Shown one piece after another: positions 25,888-34,779 of a stretch of DNA of 64,000 bases (positions within the stretch are counted from its first letter, which is position 1; every line of letters starts with the position of its first letter). The DNA is taken from assembly GCF_002699985.1 (NCBI RefSeq), contig NZ_LKBT01000070.1:182658-246657 (forward strand), read 5' to 3'. The notes under the pieces are model-generated. The model was not told the DNA's origin, did no database searches, and saw nothing but the letters and a program-made list of their open reading frames with translations. The position numbers were made by a program, and so were the translations under genes. The stretch comes from Pseudomonas sp. ICMP 561. GTDB lineage: Bacteria > Pseudomonadota > Gammaproteobacteria > Pseudomonadales > Pseudomonadaceae.

Positions 25888-26748
25888 TCATCGGAAGATC
25901 ACCGTCTTGTCGTGGTTGATGAACACGCGATGTTCCAGGTGGTATTTCAGGGCCCGCGACAGCGCCACGGTCTCGGTATCCCGGCCGATGGCGACGAGAT
26001 CGTCCGGGCTATGGTCATGCTCGACCCGTTGCACCTGCTGCTCGATGATCGGCCCCTCGTCGAGGTCGCCGGTGACGTAATGCGCCGTTGCGCCGATCAG
26101 TTTGACGCCCCGTGCATAGGCCTGGTGATAGGGCCTGGCGCCCTTGAAGCCGGGTAAAAACGAGTGGTGAATATTGATCGCCCGCCCCGCGAGCTTGTGA
26201 CACAAATCATCGGACAGAATCTGCATATAGCGCGCAAGCACCACCAGGTCGGTCCCGGTCTGCTCGATGATGCTCATCAACTCGGCTTCCTGCTGCGCCT
26301 TGGTGTCAGGCGTGACGGGCAGATACACGAAGCGGATGCCCTCGCGCTCAGCCATCGGCCGCAGGTCCAGGTGGTTTGAAACTATGGCGGTGATGTGCAT
26401 GCTCAGCTCGCCCTTGTGGTGGCGATACAGCAGGTCTGTCAGGCAATGGTCGAACTTGCTGACCATCAGCAGCACCCGCAGCGGTTTATCACCCGCGTGC
26501 AGCGCCCATTGCATGTCGAAGGGCATGGCAACATCGTCGAAGCCCTGGCGCAACGACTCAATATCGCCAGTGGTGCCCGCATTGAAGCGAAACACCGCCC
26601 GCATGAAAAAGCGCCCGGTGTGCTCGTCGTCGAACTGCGCCAGTTCGCTCAGGTAACAGTCGCGCTCGGCCAGGTATGTGGTCACGGCGCTGACAATGCC
26701 CGAGGTCGCCGGGCACTGGACGTTGAGTATGTAGTGGGAGGTGGGCAT
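25888..26748 (-). CDS. purU: formyltetrahydrofolate deformylase
   Basis: 286 residues from MPTSHYILNVQCPATSGIVS at 26748, with AAGAGAA upstream. An ATG six codons earlier has no ribosome site. Residues 1-85 form an ACT domain. The rest is a formyltransferase fold with the catalytic-site loop INIHHSFLPGFKGARPYHQA and the segment GATAHYVTGDLDEGPIIEQ. PurU hydrolyses 10-formyl-THF to formate and THF. In methylamine clusters it drains one-carbon units produced by the demethylases and regenerates THF. It lies between the GcvT-like subunit gene (33 bases upstream) and tmm. Confidence 0.92.
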   Translation of the reverse strand: MPTSHYILNVQCPATSGIVSAVTTYLAERDCYLSELAQFDDEHTGRFFMRAVFRFNAGTTGDIESLRQGFDDVAMPFDMQWALHAGDKPLRVLLMVSKFDHCLTDLLYRHHKGELSMHITAIVSNHLDLRPMAEREGIRFVYLPVTPDTKAQQEAELMSIIEQTGTDLVVLARYMQILSDDLCHKLAGRAINIHHSFLPGFKGARPYHQAYARGVKLIGATAHYVTGDLDEGPIIEQQVQRVEHDHSPDDLVAIGRDTETVALSRALKYHLEHRVFINHDKTVIFR

Positions 26749-26781
26749 GGCATGTTCTCTTGTCATGAAAAAATCGCGTAC

Positions 26782-27912
26782 TCAGCCCTTGGCCGTGCGT
26801 TTTTTCTTCTCGGGGTCATCGAACGGCAGGCTGTGACTGATTGCCTTGACGCTCAGGCTGCCCCGCACTTCCAGGGCTACGCCCTGCTCGGCAATGTGCG
26901 GCTGGACCCGGGCGATGGCCATGGATTTGCCGGCCAGGCGCGAGTACATGCCGCAGGTGATCAAGCCCACCTCACGGCCCTCGAACCACAGGGTGTCGCC
27001 CGCCTGAGCCGCCACCTGACCGTCGAGCAGCACACCGAATATCTTGAAGCGCTCAGAGCCCTGGCGTCGGTAATGCTCCTCAGCACCCCGAAACCCCTGT
27101 TTGCCGGGCGACACGGTGAAATCCAGGCCCAGTTCCCAGAGGCTGTCGCCGGCCTTCTGATCGGCGAAGGGATACATCTGCGAGTTGTCGTAGGGGAAAA
27201 ACAGCAGTGAGCTTTCGACACGCAGCCAGTCCAGTGCGGTAAAAGCGCACGGGATAATGCCCAGGTCGCGGCCCTGCTCAAGAATGCCGTCCCAGATCAG
27301 CGGGGCATCGGCAGCCTTGCAGAAAATTTCGTAACCGCGCTCCCCTGTGTAGCCAGTGCGCGAGATCATCACCGGGCGGTCGAACAAGCGGGTTTGCAGA
27401 TGGTGGAAATACGCCAGATCACGAATACCCGGTACGTGACTGGCGAGGAAATCCACGGCCTTCGGTCCTTGCAGTGAAAGATCGTGCAGGTCGTCATCGA
27501 ACAACACCGCGACCTGACGGCCCAGTGCCGAACGCACCAGCAACTCATGGCCGCTGCCCGCTCCATGCACAACCATGAATGCATTGGGGCCGGTGCGGTA
27601 CACAATGCAGTCGTCGGCAAAATTTCCGTCTTCATCGAGCATGCAGGCGTATACCGATTTGCCCGGATACAGCTTGGCGATGTCGCGAGTAGTGGCCTGC
27701 TGAAGCAGGTTTTCGGCGTGCGGCCCGACGTAATGCACCTTCTTCAGGCCCGACACGTCCATCAAACCGGCGCGAGTGCGAATGGCCTCATGGTGGTCAG
27801 CCAGGTCGCTGGCGTAGGTCCAGGCGGTGGGCATGCCGTTCCAGTCTTCCAGCTGTGAGCCAAGGGCCAGATGCCGTTCGCGAAGCGCAGGGGTGCGCCA
27901 TGAATGAGTCAT
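26782..27912 (-). CDS. GcvT-like THF-dependent subunit of dimethylamine demethylase
   Basis: 376 residues. It is a single GcvT/aminomethyltransferase domain: AGLMDVSGLKKVHYVGPHAE near 50, DDLHDLSLQGPKAV near 140, MISRTGYTGERGYEIFCKA near 180, FTALDWLRVESSLLFFP near 225. There is no glycine-cleavage partner nearby. Beside the heme oxygenase and reductase genes, it should be the folate-binding subunit that captures formaldehyde from dimethylamine oxidation as 5,10-methylene-THF. AGAGG precedes the ATG. The C-terminus is Lys-rich (KKKRTAKG). Confidence 0.83.
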   Translation of the reverse strand: MTHSWRTPALRERHLALGSQLEDWNGMPTAWTYASDLADHHEAIRTRAGLMDVSGLKKVHYVGPHAENLLQQATTRDIAKLYPGKSVYACMLDEDGNFADDCIVYRTGPNAFMVVHGAGSGHELLVRSALGRQVAVLFDDDLHDLSLQGPKAVDFLASHVPGIRDLAYFHHLQTRLFDRPVMISRTGYTGERGYEIFCKAADAPLIWDGILEQGRDLGIIPCAFTALDWLRVESSLLFFPYDNSQMYPFADQKAGDSLWELGLDFTVSPGKQGFRGAEEHYRRQGSERFKIFGVLLDGQVAAQAGDTLWFEGREVGLITCGMYSRLAGKSMAIARVQPHIAEQGVALEVRGSLSVKAISHSLPFDDPEKKKRTAKG

Positions 27913-27972
27913 GGAGTATTCCTCTTGGATTGAGTGAGGGTTTGAGGTCAGAGCTGGAGGTCAGGCCTGATC

Positions 27973-28989
27973 TCAGGTATCGAAATCAAAGCGTCGCAGC
28001 CAGTCGATCAGGACCTGCCGATAACGGGTCATGCCCTTGTAGTCGGCAATGGCCTCGGGCAAATCGCGAATCACCCGATGCATGCGCTGCGCCCAGGCCG
28101 GATTGGTGACGAGTTCGTCCATGCTGATCAGGTAGGTGCGAATGCCGAACATCAGCGCATTGGAGCGCGGCAGGCGCATCATCAGTTGCATCTCGACGCG
28201 CAGATGAACCAGCCGCCCTGCGTTTTCGGCGGTGACCTTGCCACGGTCGTTGCCCCATTCATGAAAGGTTTCCGGCGACGAATCCAGTCGCGGATTGATC
28301 GTCAACGTCCAGTTCAGGCGACGCACCGGCTGGCCGACCTGCACATTCAGCAAGTATTTCAGCGCCCGGTCGAAGATGCCCATCTGGTGCGCCATCGGTA
28401 CCGGCGAGTGCCATTGTTTGAAGCTCATGCCAGCGTCGAAACGCAATGACCAGTCGGCCGGACAGGTGACCATGCCCGCGTCCATGAACAGGTCGCCATC
28501 GCGCTGGTCGAGCACAGCGAAGTCGCCCTGTAACTGGCGGGTGATGTACTCCAGTGGCTCGCACGGCAGGCTCGCCGGATCACCGAAGGTGAAGCGCTGA
28601 TCAATACGCATCGGCAGGTTCTGCCAGTGCCAGGCGTCGCCGTCGCGCTGCAGTTGAAAGTGCTGCGGATAGTCTTCAGACAGATGCTCCATCAGCACCT
28701 GCACCATGTCCCAGGCGGCCAGCGTCATATGCGGCATGACCAGACAGCGCCCGGGGTCGCGTTCCAGTACCCGGGCTCGTTCGGCGGTCTCGGACAGGTA
28801 ATGTTCGTCGATGTCGAACGGGTGCTCGAAGATCGAGCCCGGATCACGGGAAATCGCAGGCTCGATGTTCACTGAATACATGTACTGGTCTTCAGGAAAC
28901 GGAAACGGGAAGCGCGCGATGGCCTGCGGGCTATTGCGAAAGCTGAAGTCGTCGCAGTAGGTTTGCGGCGCTTTGAAGGCTAGGGTCAT
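27973..28989 (-). CDS. heme-dependent oxidative N-demethylase alpha subunit (DUF3445)
   Basis: 338 residues from the ATG at 28989 (GGAG seven bases upstream). It belongs to the DUF3445 family: FPFPFPEDQYMYSVNIEP, DWSLRFDAGMSFKQWHSPVP, RLNWTLTINPRLDSSP and LRVEMQLMMRLPRSNALMFG, ending TRYRQVLIDWLRRFDFD. This family has a PAS-like heme domain that oxidises dimethylamine to methylamine and formaldehyde. It lies 15 bases after the reductase gene and upstream of the GcvT-like subunit, the expected operon layout for the four-subunit enzyme. Confidence 0.88.
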   Translation of the reverse strand: MTLAFKAPQTYCDDFSFRNSPQAIARFPFPFPEDQYMYSVNIEPAISRDPGSIFEHPFDIDEHYLSETAERARVLERDPGRCLVMPHMTLAAWDMVQVLMEHLSEDYPQHFQLQRDGDAWHWQNLPMRIDQRFTFGDPASLPCEPLEYITRQLQGDFAVLDQRDGDLFMDAGMVTCPADWSLRFDAGMSFKQWHSPVPMAHQMGIFDRALKYLLNVQVGQPVRRLNWTLTINPRLDSSPETFHEWGNDRGKVTAENAGRLVHLRVEMQLMMRLPRSNALMFGIRTYLISMDELVTNPAWAQRMHRVIRDLPEAIADYKGMTRYRQVLIDWLRRFDFDT

Positions 28990-29004
28990 GACAAAACTCC
29001 ACAA

Positions 29005-29934
29005 TCAGATATCGAGTACCAGCGCTCCGCCGCAACTGCGCGACACACAGGGCATCAAGTGAGTGGTGCGTTCGTGGTCGCTGAGAAACAGATCCCGATG
29101 CTCGACCGCGCCGTCTATATAGGCTGTCTGGCACTGCCCACAGACCCCGCCGCGACAGAGGTTGGGCACCTCGATGCCAGCCGCTTCCAAGGCTTCTAGC
29201 AGGCTGTCTTCGGCATTGACCTTTAACTGTCGACCGCTACGTGCGAGGTGCACATCGAAGGGATTACCAGGCTCCGGCGCGGCGAACGCCTCCCAGTGCA
29301 CGCGACTGGCCGGCCAGCCCAGCGCCTGGCTCTGCTCGCGCAAGGCATCGATCAACGTTTGCGGGCCACAGGCGTAAACATGTGTGCCCAGTGGGCGCTG
29401 GCTCAGCAGCGTGTTCAGATTCAGTCGTCGCGTGGGGCTGGCATACACATGCAGGCGTGGCCCCAACTGCTCCCGCAACGTGTCCAGATAGGCATCGCTG
29501 ATGCCGGGACGGCAGGCGTAATGCAGCTCGAAATCCTGGCCCTGACGCGTTAGCTCCGCGCAATACGCCATGAACGGCGTAATGCCGATGCCTGCGGCAA
29601 TCAACAGGTGCAGGCGCGCTTTGCTGTGTACCGGAAACAGATTGGCCGGTGCCGAAATAGTCAGCCGGTCACCGACGTCCAGTTCGTCATGGATAAAGTG
29701 CGAGCCACCCCGCGACTGAGACTGACGACGCACGGCGATGCGGTAATGGCCCGTCTGAGCGGGATCACCCAGCAGCGAATAGGCATTGCGCCGACCATTG
29801 GGCAAGTGCACTTGCACATGGCTGCCCGCTGAAAACGCCGGCAAAGAACCGCTCAGCGGCTCCAGCAACAGTTCGCGCACCGTTGGCGTCAGCAAGTGGG
29901 TTTGCGCCACTCGAACGGCAATCGTTTGGCTCAT
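29005..29934 (-). CDS. phthalate-dioxygenase-reductase-type electron transfer subunit
   Basis: 309 residues. In order: an FMN/flavin domain (RNAYSLLGDP near 50), an NAD-binding domain (LLIAAGIGITPFMAYCAEL near 110; HVYACGPQTLIDALREQ near 185) and a C-terminal plant-type [2Fe-2S] domain (CRGGVCGQCQTAY and a later MPCVSR supplying the four cysteines). It would pass electrons from NAD(P)H to the heme subunit. Its ATG overlaps the stop of the preceding gene by four bases (ATGA), so the two are translationally coupled. Confidence 0.9.
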   Translation of the reverse strand: MSQTIAVRVAQTHLLTPTVRELLLEPLSGSLPAFSAGSHVQVHLPNGRRNAYSLLGDPAQTGHYRIAVRRQSQSRGGSHFIHDELDVGDRLTISAPANLFPVHSKARLHLLIAAGIGITPFMAYCAELTRQGQDFELHYACRPGISDAYLDTLREQLGPRLHVYASPTRRLNLNTLLSQRPLGTHVYACGPQTLIDALREQSQALGWPASRVHWEAFAAPEPGNPFDVHLARSGRQLKVNAEDSLLEALEAAGIEVPNLCRGGVCGQCQTAYIDGAVEHRDLFLSDHERTTHLMPCVSRSCGGALVLDI

Positions 29935-30476
29935 GCGCAGGCCTCCCCGTATGGTCGGTCGGCATCGGCGCAGACTCCGATATACGCGCCCAAACGCTGG
30001 GAAAAGTGCTGGCGAACTTCAAGCACTACAGCGCACTGGCAACAGGTGTGCAGTGCGGCATCAGTAGCGTCCTGCAATGTGGCACAGTGCACGCAGAACA
30101 CCGAACGGTTACCGCCCTCGCCCGGTCCCGAGTTCAGGCTCAACGTGATTTCATCGGTCAGTAGCCCTGCGTCAACGGCTACCGAGCGGACCTTCCAGAG
30201 AAACGACTCATCGCCCTGCACATACACCTGCACACCGACATGGCTGCTGCGTAAATGCTCGGCCAGTACCCGCTGTAACGTGGGCAGATCTTCCAGTTCG
30301 GGCAAGGCCAGGTGCGTCAGGCGGCGGGCTTGTGAAACCCGGTCTTGTAGCTCGGCATGAAGTTCAAGGCCTCGCGTCTGGGTGACCAGCAAGTAGTCAC
30401 GGCACAACTGCGTGGGTGGTACGGCGTCATAGGTCGGCAGGCTGACAGGGCGCGACGCTGCAATCGGATTGTTCAT
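29931..30476 (-). CDS. dimethylamine monooxygenase subunit, DmmA-like
   Basis: 181 residues from MNNPIAASRPVSLPTYDAVP at 30476 (GAGG six bases upstream). The mostly helical N-terminal part is followed by VFCVHCATLQDA and HTCCQCAVVLEV, which look like a small Cys-rich metal site near the C-terminus. The family, as I recall, is annotated as DmmA, a subunit of bacterial dimethylamine monooxygenase with unclear exact role. First gene of the cluster, coupled to the reductase by a four-base overlap. Subunit letters differ between published schemes, so I give no symbol. Confidence 0.78.
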   Translation of the reverse strand: MNNPIAASRPVSLPTYDAVPPTQLCRDYLLVTQTRGLELHAELQDRVSQARRLTHLALPELEDLPTLQRVLAEHLRSSHVGVQVYVQGDESFLWKVRSVAVDAGLLTDEITLSLNSGPGEGGNRSVFCVHCATLQDATDAALHTCCQCAVVLEVRQHFSQRLGAYIGVCADADRPYGEACA

Positions 30477-30575
30477 GTCGATCCTCGTGCTGACGAGGGC
30501 GGAATTGCCCTGAGGTGTTTCCTCATGGGCAAGATAATTTCCTATGCGGCATGCATGCTCAATCCTCACGATGAG

Positions 30576-30593
30576 CTACTCCCAAAGGGGTAG
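30576..30593. promoter_or_regulatory. candidate operator between dmm cluster and LuxR/PAS gene
   Basis: CTACTCCCAAAGGGGTAG is a dyad of two seven-base arms around four bases, with one mismatch. It sits 66 bases before the LuxR-type gene and 100 bases before the dmm cluster start. It is a plausible binding site for the adjacent regulator, but only from position and symmetry. Confidence 0.45.
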
Positions 30594-30658
30594 TTGACAG
30601 TCAGAGGCATGGAATTTGCTGTCTTACAGCATTCATATCGACAAGACGGGAGGAAAAA

Positions 30659-31300
30659 ATGCACACAATCAGCCCCGCGCCTTCGCCGTTATCGACCACC
30701 CATTCGCTGACCGAACGCGAAACGCAAACCCTCAGCCTGATCAGGGACGGCCTCAACAACAAGCAGATCGCCCGGGAGCTGGGCATCAGCGACGGCACGG
30801 TAAAGATTTATGTGCGCAACCTCCTGCGCAAGTTTGACCTGCACTCACGCCTGGAGCTGGCGTCCTGGATGCATCGTCATGAAGCGCAGCCCCAAGGGCA
30901 TGACCCGATAACGCTCACTGAACCGGCCCCGCAGGCCACCACTACGATAAGTGTCAGCGGCTTGGTCAACGACTTGCCGGCGCTGATTTACAAGGGTGAA
31001 AACGCGCGCGCCTGGCGCATGCAGTACGTCAGTGAAGGCTGCCTGCACCTCACCGGCTACTCCGCCGAACAACTGACTCGCGAACAAAGCTATGGCGCAT
31101 TGATTCTTGAGGAATACAGCGACTATGTCTGGTACTGCGTGCAATGCGCACTGCTAAAGCGGGAACCGTTTCAGCTGAAATACCGGATATGTTGTGCCGA
31201 TGGGCGCATCAAGGAAGTGTGCGAAACCGGCGTCGGGCTGTACTCGAGTAGCGGCGAGATCCTGGGCCTTGAAGGTGTGATATTCGAGGTAGGTGCATAA
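30659..31300 (+). CDS. LuxR-type HTH / PAS regulator of the methylamine cluster
   Basis: 213 residues. A LuxR/GerE helix-turn-helix lies at the N-terminus: LTERETQTLSLIRDGLNNKQ, then IARELGISDGTVKIYVRNLL at about residues 18-65. After a Pro/Gln-rich linker comes a PAS-like sensory domain (LPALIYKGENARAWRMQYVS; GYSAEQLTREQSYGALILEE; REPFQLKYRICCADGRIKEV). This order is the reverse of most LuxR regulators, where the HTH is C-terminal. GGGAGGAAAAA precedes the ATG. Divergent to the dmm-tmm-tdm genes, it is the obvious candidate activator, perhaps sensing a methylamine or redox signal through PAS. Confidence 0.85.
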   Translation: MHTISPAPSPLSTTHSLTERETQTLSLIRDGLNNKQIARELGISDGTVKIYVRNLLRKFDLHSRLELASWMHRHEAQPQGHDPITLTEPAPQATTTISVSGLVNDLPALIYKGENARAWRMQYVSEGCLHLTGYSAEQLTREQSYGALILEEYSDYVWYCVQCALLKREPFQLKYRICCADGRIKEVCETGVGLYSSSGEILGLEGVIFEVGA

Positions 31301-31402
31301 GGTCTGTACCCTTCGATATTTCAGGTGTTCCGTAATTTATTCGGCGCCTTCCACGTCTCTCATCTAACATCACGTCAATAATGGATTTGAAACGCATACC
31401 TG

Positions 31403-31478
31403 GTAGGAGCCAACTTGTTGGCGAAGCGGAATTTCCGCCGATGCAGGTCCGACGTCTCGCCAACAAGTTGGCTCCTAC
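31403..31478. repeat. REPIN-like inverted repeat, type TAGGAGCCAACTTGTTGGCG
   Basis: GTAGGAGCCAACTTGTTGGC is mirrored by CCAACAAGTTGGCTCCTAC with about 35 bases between. This is another REP core family. The 600-base gap 31301-31900 contains this repeat and the weak open frame below. Confidence 0.85.
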
Positions 31479-31581
31479 AAGGTTCACCTGTTTGGTTTGC
31501 AATAGCGCGGCGTCTGAACGACGTATAAATCAATGGCACACCTGTGCTATCGAAAATGATCTGCAGGTCAATTACTGTTTT

Positions 31582-31810
31582 TTAGCTGAACCAGGTTTGC
31601 AGGTTCATTGAATAGCCCACATCGTTTGCACCGGCAATTATTCCCAGAGTCGCTGACGACAAGAACGAACAAACGTTGAGTCGACCCTGATATCCCATGC
31701 CCTCTTTAGCATTCAATAGCACACCTGTACCATTCAACACGACAAGTCCGGAACCTAGCGTTAAGGTGTCGAAAATATCATTGCAGGAATTGAAAAGTAT
31801 GCTCAACACC
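31582..31810 (-). other. weak open frame of unknown nature
   Basis: About 75 codons without a convincing start (GTG or TTG only) encode a hydrophobic, Gly/Asn-rich sequence: LGSGLVVLNGTGVLLNAKEG, then LSSATLGIIAGANDVGYSMN. The stretch ACACCTGT with flanking bases occurs both inside the frame (near 31720) and beyond its end (near 31537), as if a repeat unit continued. Could be a decayed repeat-protein gene. Base composition seems lower in G+C than its neighbours. Confidence 0.25.
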
Positions 31811-31900
31811 CTTTTCAATCGTCCGCTGTTGATGACGCCTGTGAGTCTTTACCCGGTCAGTTACCGGGTCGATAGGTTCCCGACGGCCGAGCGTAAATGA

Positions 31901-32395
31901 TCAGGCCATCAGCATTACAAACCACTGCCACGGGGTCAGTTTCGTCACCATCATCAGCACCACAACGAACATGCCGAGAAAACCGCAAACACCCATCCAG
32001 AACCATTTCTGGTAGAGGTTATGGTATCGATCATCCAGTGTCAGGCCCTGTTCAACAGCGCTCAATGCCAGCCCATGCATCCGCTTTTGCAGGACAAGGA
32101 CCGGCAGCCAGAGGGCACCAACGCCAATGAAGATCGCCACCGAAGTCATCAACCAGGGTGAAGTCAAAGGCAGCCCCGCAAGCGTCACCAGCAGGTAGCC
32201 CGTACCTAGCTGAAGAAAGCCTGCGGGCGTGGTAATCCAGGTATCGAAACGCACCACCATCTCACAAACATGGGCGATGACTTGTGGGTTGCGAGTGCGA
32301 CTGGCTGCGATCAGATAGAGAAACGAGCCCATGCCGAATCCGAACAGGAAGATCGCCGCGATCACATGCAAATACTTCATCGCCAGATAAAGCAT
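31901..32395 (-). CDS. DUF2269-like integral membrane protein
   Basis: 164 residues with four membrane spans. It starts MLYLAMKYLHVIAAIFLFGF and has the conserved GMGSFLYLIAASRTRNPQVI and RFDTWITTPAGFLQLGTGYL segments of DUF2269 proteins. Function unknown. The inner membrane is expected. It follows the saccharopine dehydrogenase-like gene by three bases and must be in the same transcript, which hints at a membrane partner for that enzyme. Confidence 0.8.
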   Translation of the reverse strand: MLYLAMKYLHVIAAIFLFGFGMGSFLYLIAASRTRNPQVIAHVCEMVVRFDTWITTPAGFLQLGTGYLLVTLAGLPLTSPWLMTSVAIFIGVGALWLPVLVLQKRMHGLALSAVEQGLTLDDRYHNLYQKWFWMGVCGFLGMFVVVLMMVTKLTPWQWFVMLMA

Positions 32396-32398
32396 CGA

Positions 32399-33526
32399 TC
32401 AACCTTTCTCATCCGAGAACCGTACGGCCAGCTGTATATTCTTCGGATCGTTCATGGCTGCCAGATACTCTTCAACGCTGACCTCCCCCACACAGGGTCG
32501 GGCGCCTGGCTGCGGACGATACTGCTGAGCGACTTTCGCCATTAGCGCTACCGCGGCACAACTGGGAATCTCCGGACCTTTGTCGTTGTCCGCCGTTAAC
32601 TGGGCATTCATGGTCAGGGCTTTACCATCCACGCCGACACCCTCGACATCGATGTACATGGCACTGAGACCGTCACCGAAGCGCTCGAATAGCGTCCCCC
32701 AGCGATGCAGTCGTGCGGCCCACCCCATCCGGTCCTTGACCAGCCCTGCGCGCAAGCCGGCTGCCAACAGGTAATTGGCTACGCCCCCAAGCTTGAGGCC
32801 CGAGCCTGCCTTGAAACTCAGAGTATGCGCACCATAGCGGTCGCCAAAAATGTCGATATCCGGCACGTCGACGTTGGCCAGCACGCGCGTCCCCAGATGC
32901 TGCATTTTGCGTAACGTCAAATCCTGCCAGCCCGATACTTCGTGGACCTGCCCGTCTCGCAGCTGTTTGATCGGCTTGCCCGCGTAAGCGAGTACACCTT
33001 CAACGGTGGACAATCCGGGCATTTTTGCCGAGGAAGAGATGCCGTGTTCAATGACGTCAATACGGCTGAAGCGGTGACGGTACTGATCAATGATGGCTGA
33101 CGACAGCGTGGGCACCGAGCTGCAGCCGCTGAGCAGGGTTACGCCTGCTTGCCTGGCCGCTGCGTCGAGAATGCCAATACCGTTGACGAAAGCGCGGCAG
33201 TCCGCCAGGTCACAGTAGTTGACCCCGGCGTCGATACACGCCTGGGCCACGGCATAGGACTGGCCTTGGAATGGCCCGCCTGTATGGATGACCCATTGGA
33301 TATCCAGCGCGCGCAATGCCGGACCGAACTCCGCTCCCATGGCATTACCACACCAACTCTCACACACAATGCCCGATTGGCCGTGTAGCGCGCTGACACT
33401 GTCAGCCAGCCTTTCAGGGTTGCGCCCTGCAATCACAAGTACAACGTTGGGCATGTTGATCAGGTGTCGGCAAACAATTGTGCCGAAATTTCCATACCCG
33501 CCAACCACCATGACTCTCAGCGACAT
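32399..33526 (-). CDS. saccharopine dehydrogenase-like NAD(P)-binding protein
   Basis: 375 residues. An N-terminal Rossmann fold starts VMVVGGYGNFGTIVCRHL, with LVIAGRNPERL as second strand. GVNYCDLADCRAFVNGI near 115 and LLSGCSSVPTLSSAIIDQYR near 145 are typical of the saccharopine dehydrogenase/trans-acting enoyl reductase family. The C-terminal part is an alpha/beta domain carrying KAGSGLKLGGVANYLLAAG. Substrate unknown. A two-gene unit with the DUF2269 gene. Confidence 0.82.
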   Translation of the reverse strand: MSLRVMVVGGYGNFGTIVCRHLINMPNVVLVIAGRNPERLADSVSALHGQSGIVCESWCGNAMGAEFGPALRALDIQWVIHTGGPFQGQSYAVAQACIDAGVNYCDLADCRAFVNGIGILDAAARQAGVTLLSGCSSVPTLSSAIIDQYRHRFSRIDVIEHGISSSAKMPGLSTVEGVLAYAGKPIKQLRDGQVHEVSGWQDLTLRKMQHLGTRVLANVDVPDIDIFGDRYGAHTLSFKAGSGLKLGGVANYLLAAGLRAGLVKDRMGWAARLHRWGTLFERFGDGLSAMYIDVEGVGVDGKALTMNAQLTADNDKGPEIPSCAAVALMAKVAQQYRPQPGARPCVGEVSVEEYLAAMNDPKNIQLAVRFSDEKG

Positions 33527-33760
33527 CCAATGCTTCCCTGTCTTTAATACCGTTTACGTTAATAAGAGACTATTTGCCGGTAAGCTTATCAGGCTCGTTC
33601 CGCAGGCTCCTCACACATCGACAAGGGTGAGCGCTGAGGGCCCTAACCCGGCGGCTGGTACACTGGATGAGTCAATGTAGTAGCGCGGTGACAACGCCCT
33701 GACGTCATTCACCGTAGAACATTAACCGGATAGAACTTCATCCTCTGTGAAGAAACCTGA

Positions 33761-34543
33761 ATGAATCCCTTAAAGATCCTGACAACGTCATTTCGGCTGC
33801 TTTTCCGAAACGTCGGAAGCATCGCGTTGCTGTGCGTGCCACTTCTAGCGGTAGAGATGTTTATAAGAAATATCAGTAGAGGCCTGCTTAGCAGCGGTAA
33901 CGATCTGGCGTGGCAAGCGATAATCGGCACAGTCATCCCGCCGCTGTACACTGGTTTGCTGCTGCTCATTCTTGATGCCCGCAGCCGAGACGAGCCAGTG
34001 GCCACAGGTGACTTCCTGTCTAAAGTGCTACGCCTGTGGCCAGCGTTGGCTGTGCTGTCTGCGCTCGACCAGTTGCTGATCGTCGTTGTCGATATGTCGT
34101 TGCTTTCTGCCGATACGTGGCTAACGATCATACTTTCCACCGTTCAGGTCATCCCTCCCGTGGTATGGGCGATGCTCAGGTGGGCCGTGTTTTTCCTGGC
34201 ACTGTGGATGATGATGCGACTGATGTTTAACCAGTGCCTGGTGCTATTGCGAGGGCTCTCGATAGCAGCAGCCACACGCGAAAGTTTCATCCTGTCCAGA
34301 GGGCAACTATGGCAAGTAGTGGCTTGCCTTGCGTTGTTACTCACCCCGCTGTTGCTGGTTATCGCCGTCATTTCCAGTCTGCAGCCCCACTGGTTAGGAT
34401 TCTTCAGTATTGCCTTTGATCTAAACAATCCAGGTAGCGCCGCCGCAAATTCGATAGTCGCGGGTTTTATCCGGTTGTTTACGACCATTGTGATATTTCG
34501 CCTTTTCACAGCGGTCGCCGGGCGGTCAGTCATTGAGGAGTGA
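33761..34543 (+). CDS. polytopic membrane protein
   Basis: 260 residues with about six hydrophobic spans (VGSIALLCVPLLAVEMFI; AIIGTVIPPLYTGLLLLIL; WPALAVLSALDQLLIVVV; WAVFFLALWMMMRLMF; VVACLALLLTPLLLVIAVI; and a last span near the C-terminus). The segment TRESFILSRGQLWQVVACLA resembles the glycerophosphoryl/YciC-type membrane family. I do not assign a function. Plus-strand, 236 bases before the metallophosphoesterase gene. That gap shows no further gene. Confidence 0.7.
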   Translation: MNPLKILTTSFRLLFRNVGSIALLCVPLLAVEMFIRNISRGLLSSGNDLAWQAIIGTVIPPLYTGLLLLILDARSRDEPVATGDFLSKVLRLWPALAVLSALDQLLIVVVDMSLLSADTWLTIILSTVQVIPPVVWAMLRWAVFFLALWMMMRLMFNQCLVLLRGLSIAAATRESFILSRGQLWQVVACLALLLTPLLLVIAVISSLQPHWLGFFSIAFDLNNPGSAAANSIVAGFIRLFTTIVIFRLFTAVAGRSVIEE

Positions 34544-34779
34544 TCTTTATGGTCCTTATTGGCATCGCTATGAATGGCTGACCTGAAGCGCACGATCTCC
34601 TACAGGATTCATTTCAATCCAGTTGCATGCCTGTAACAGGCTTAACAACGCCCTACGGTTTTCGGCTGGAACTGATAAGGTGCGTTGCCTGTAAAAATAG
34701 CTTTGGATGACGCTGCCGGGGTCACCACGCAATGGCGACCTGCATCCAGCAACGATCACCGTCAAAGGAAACGCGTTTA

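Noticed and set aside
30600-30640. Sigma-54-like TGG...GC sequence before the LuxR/PAS gene
   Set aside because: The spacing between the GG and any GC is not ten bases.
34544-34779. Small frame on the minus strand before the metallophosphoesterase
   Set aside because: No ribosome site, no recognisable product, and it overlaps the leader of a clear gene.
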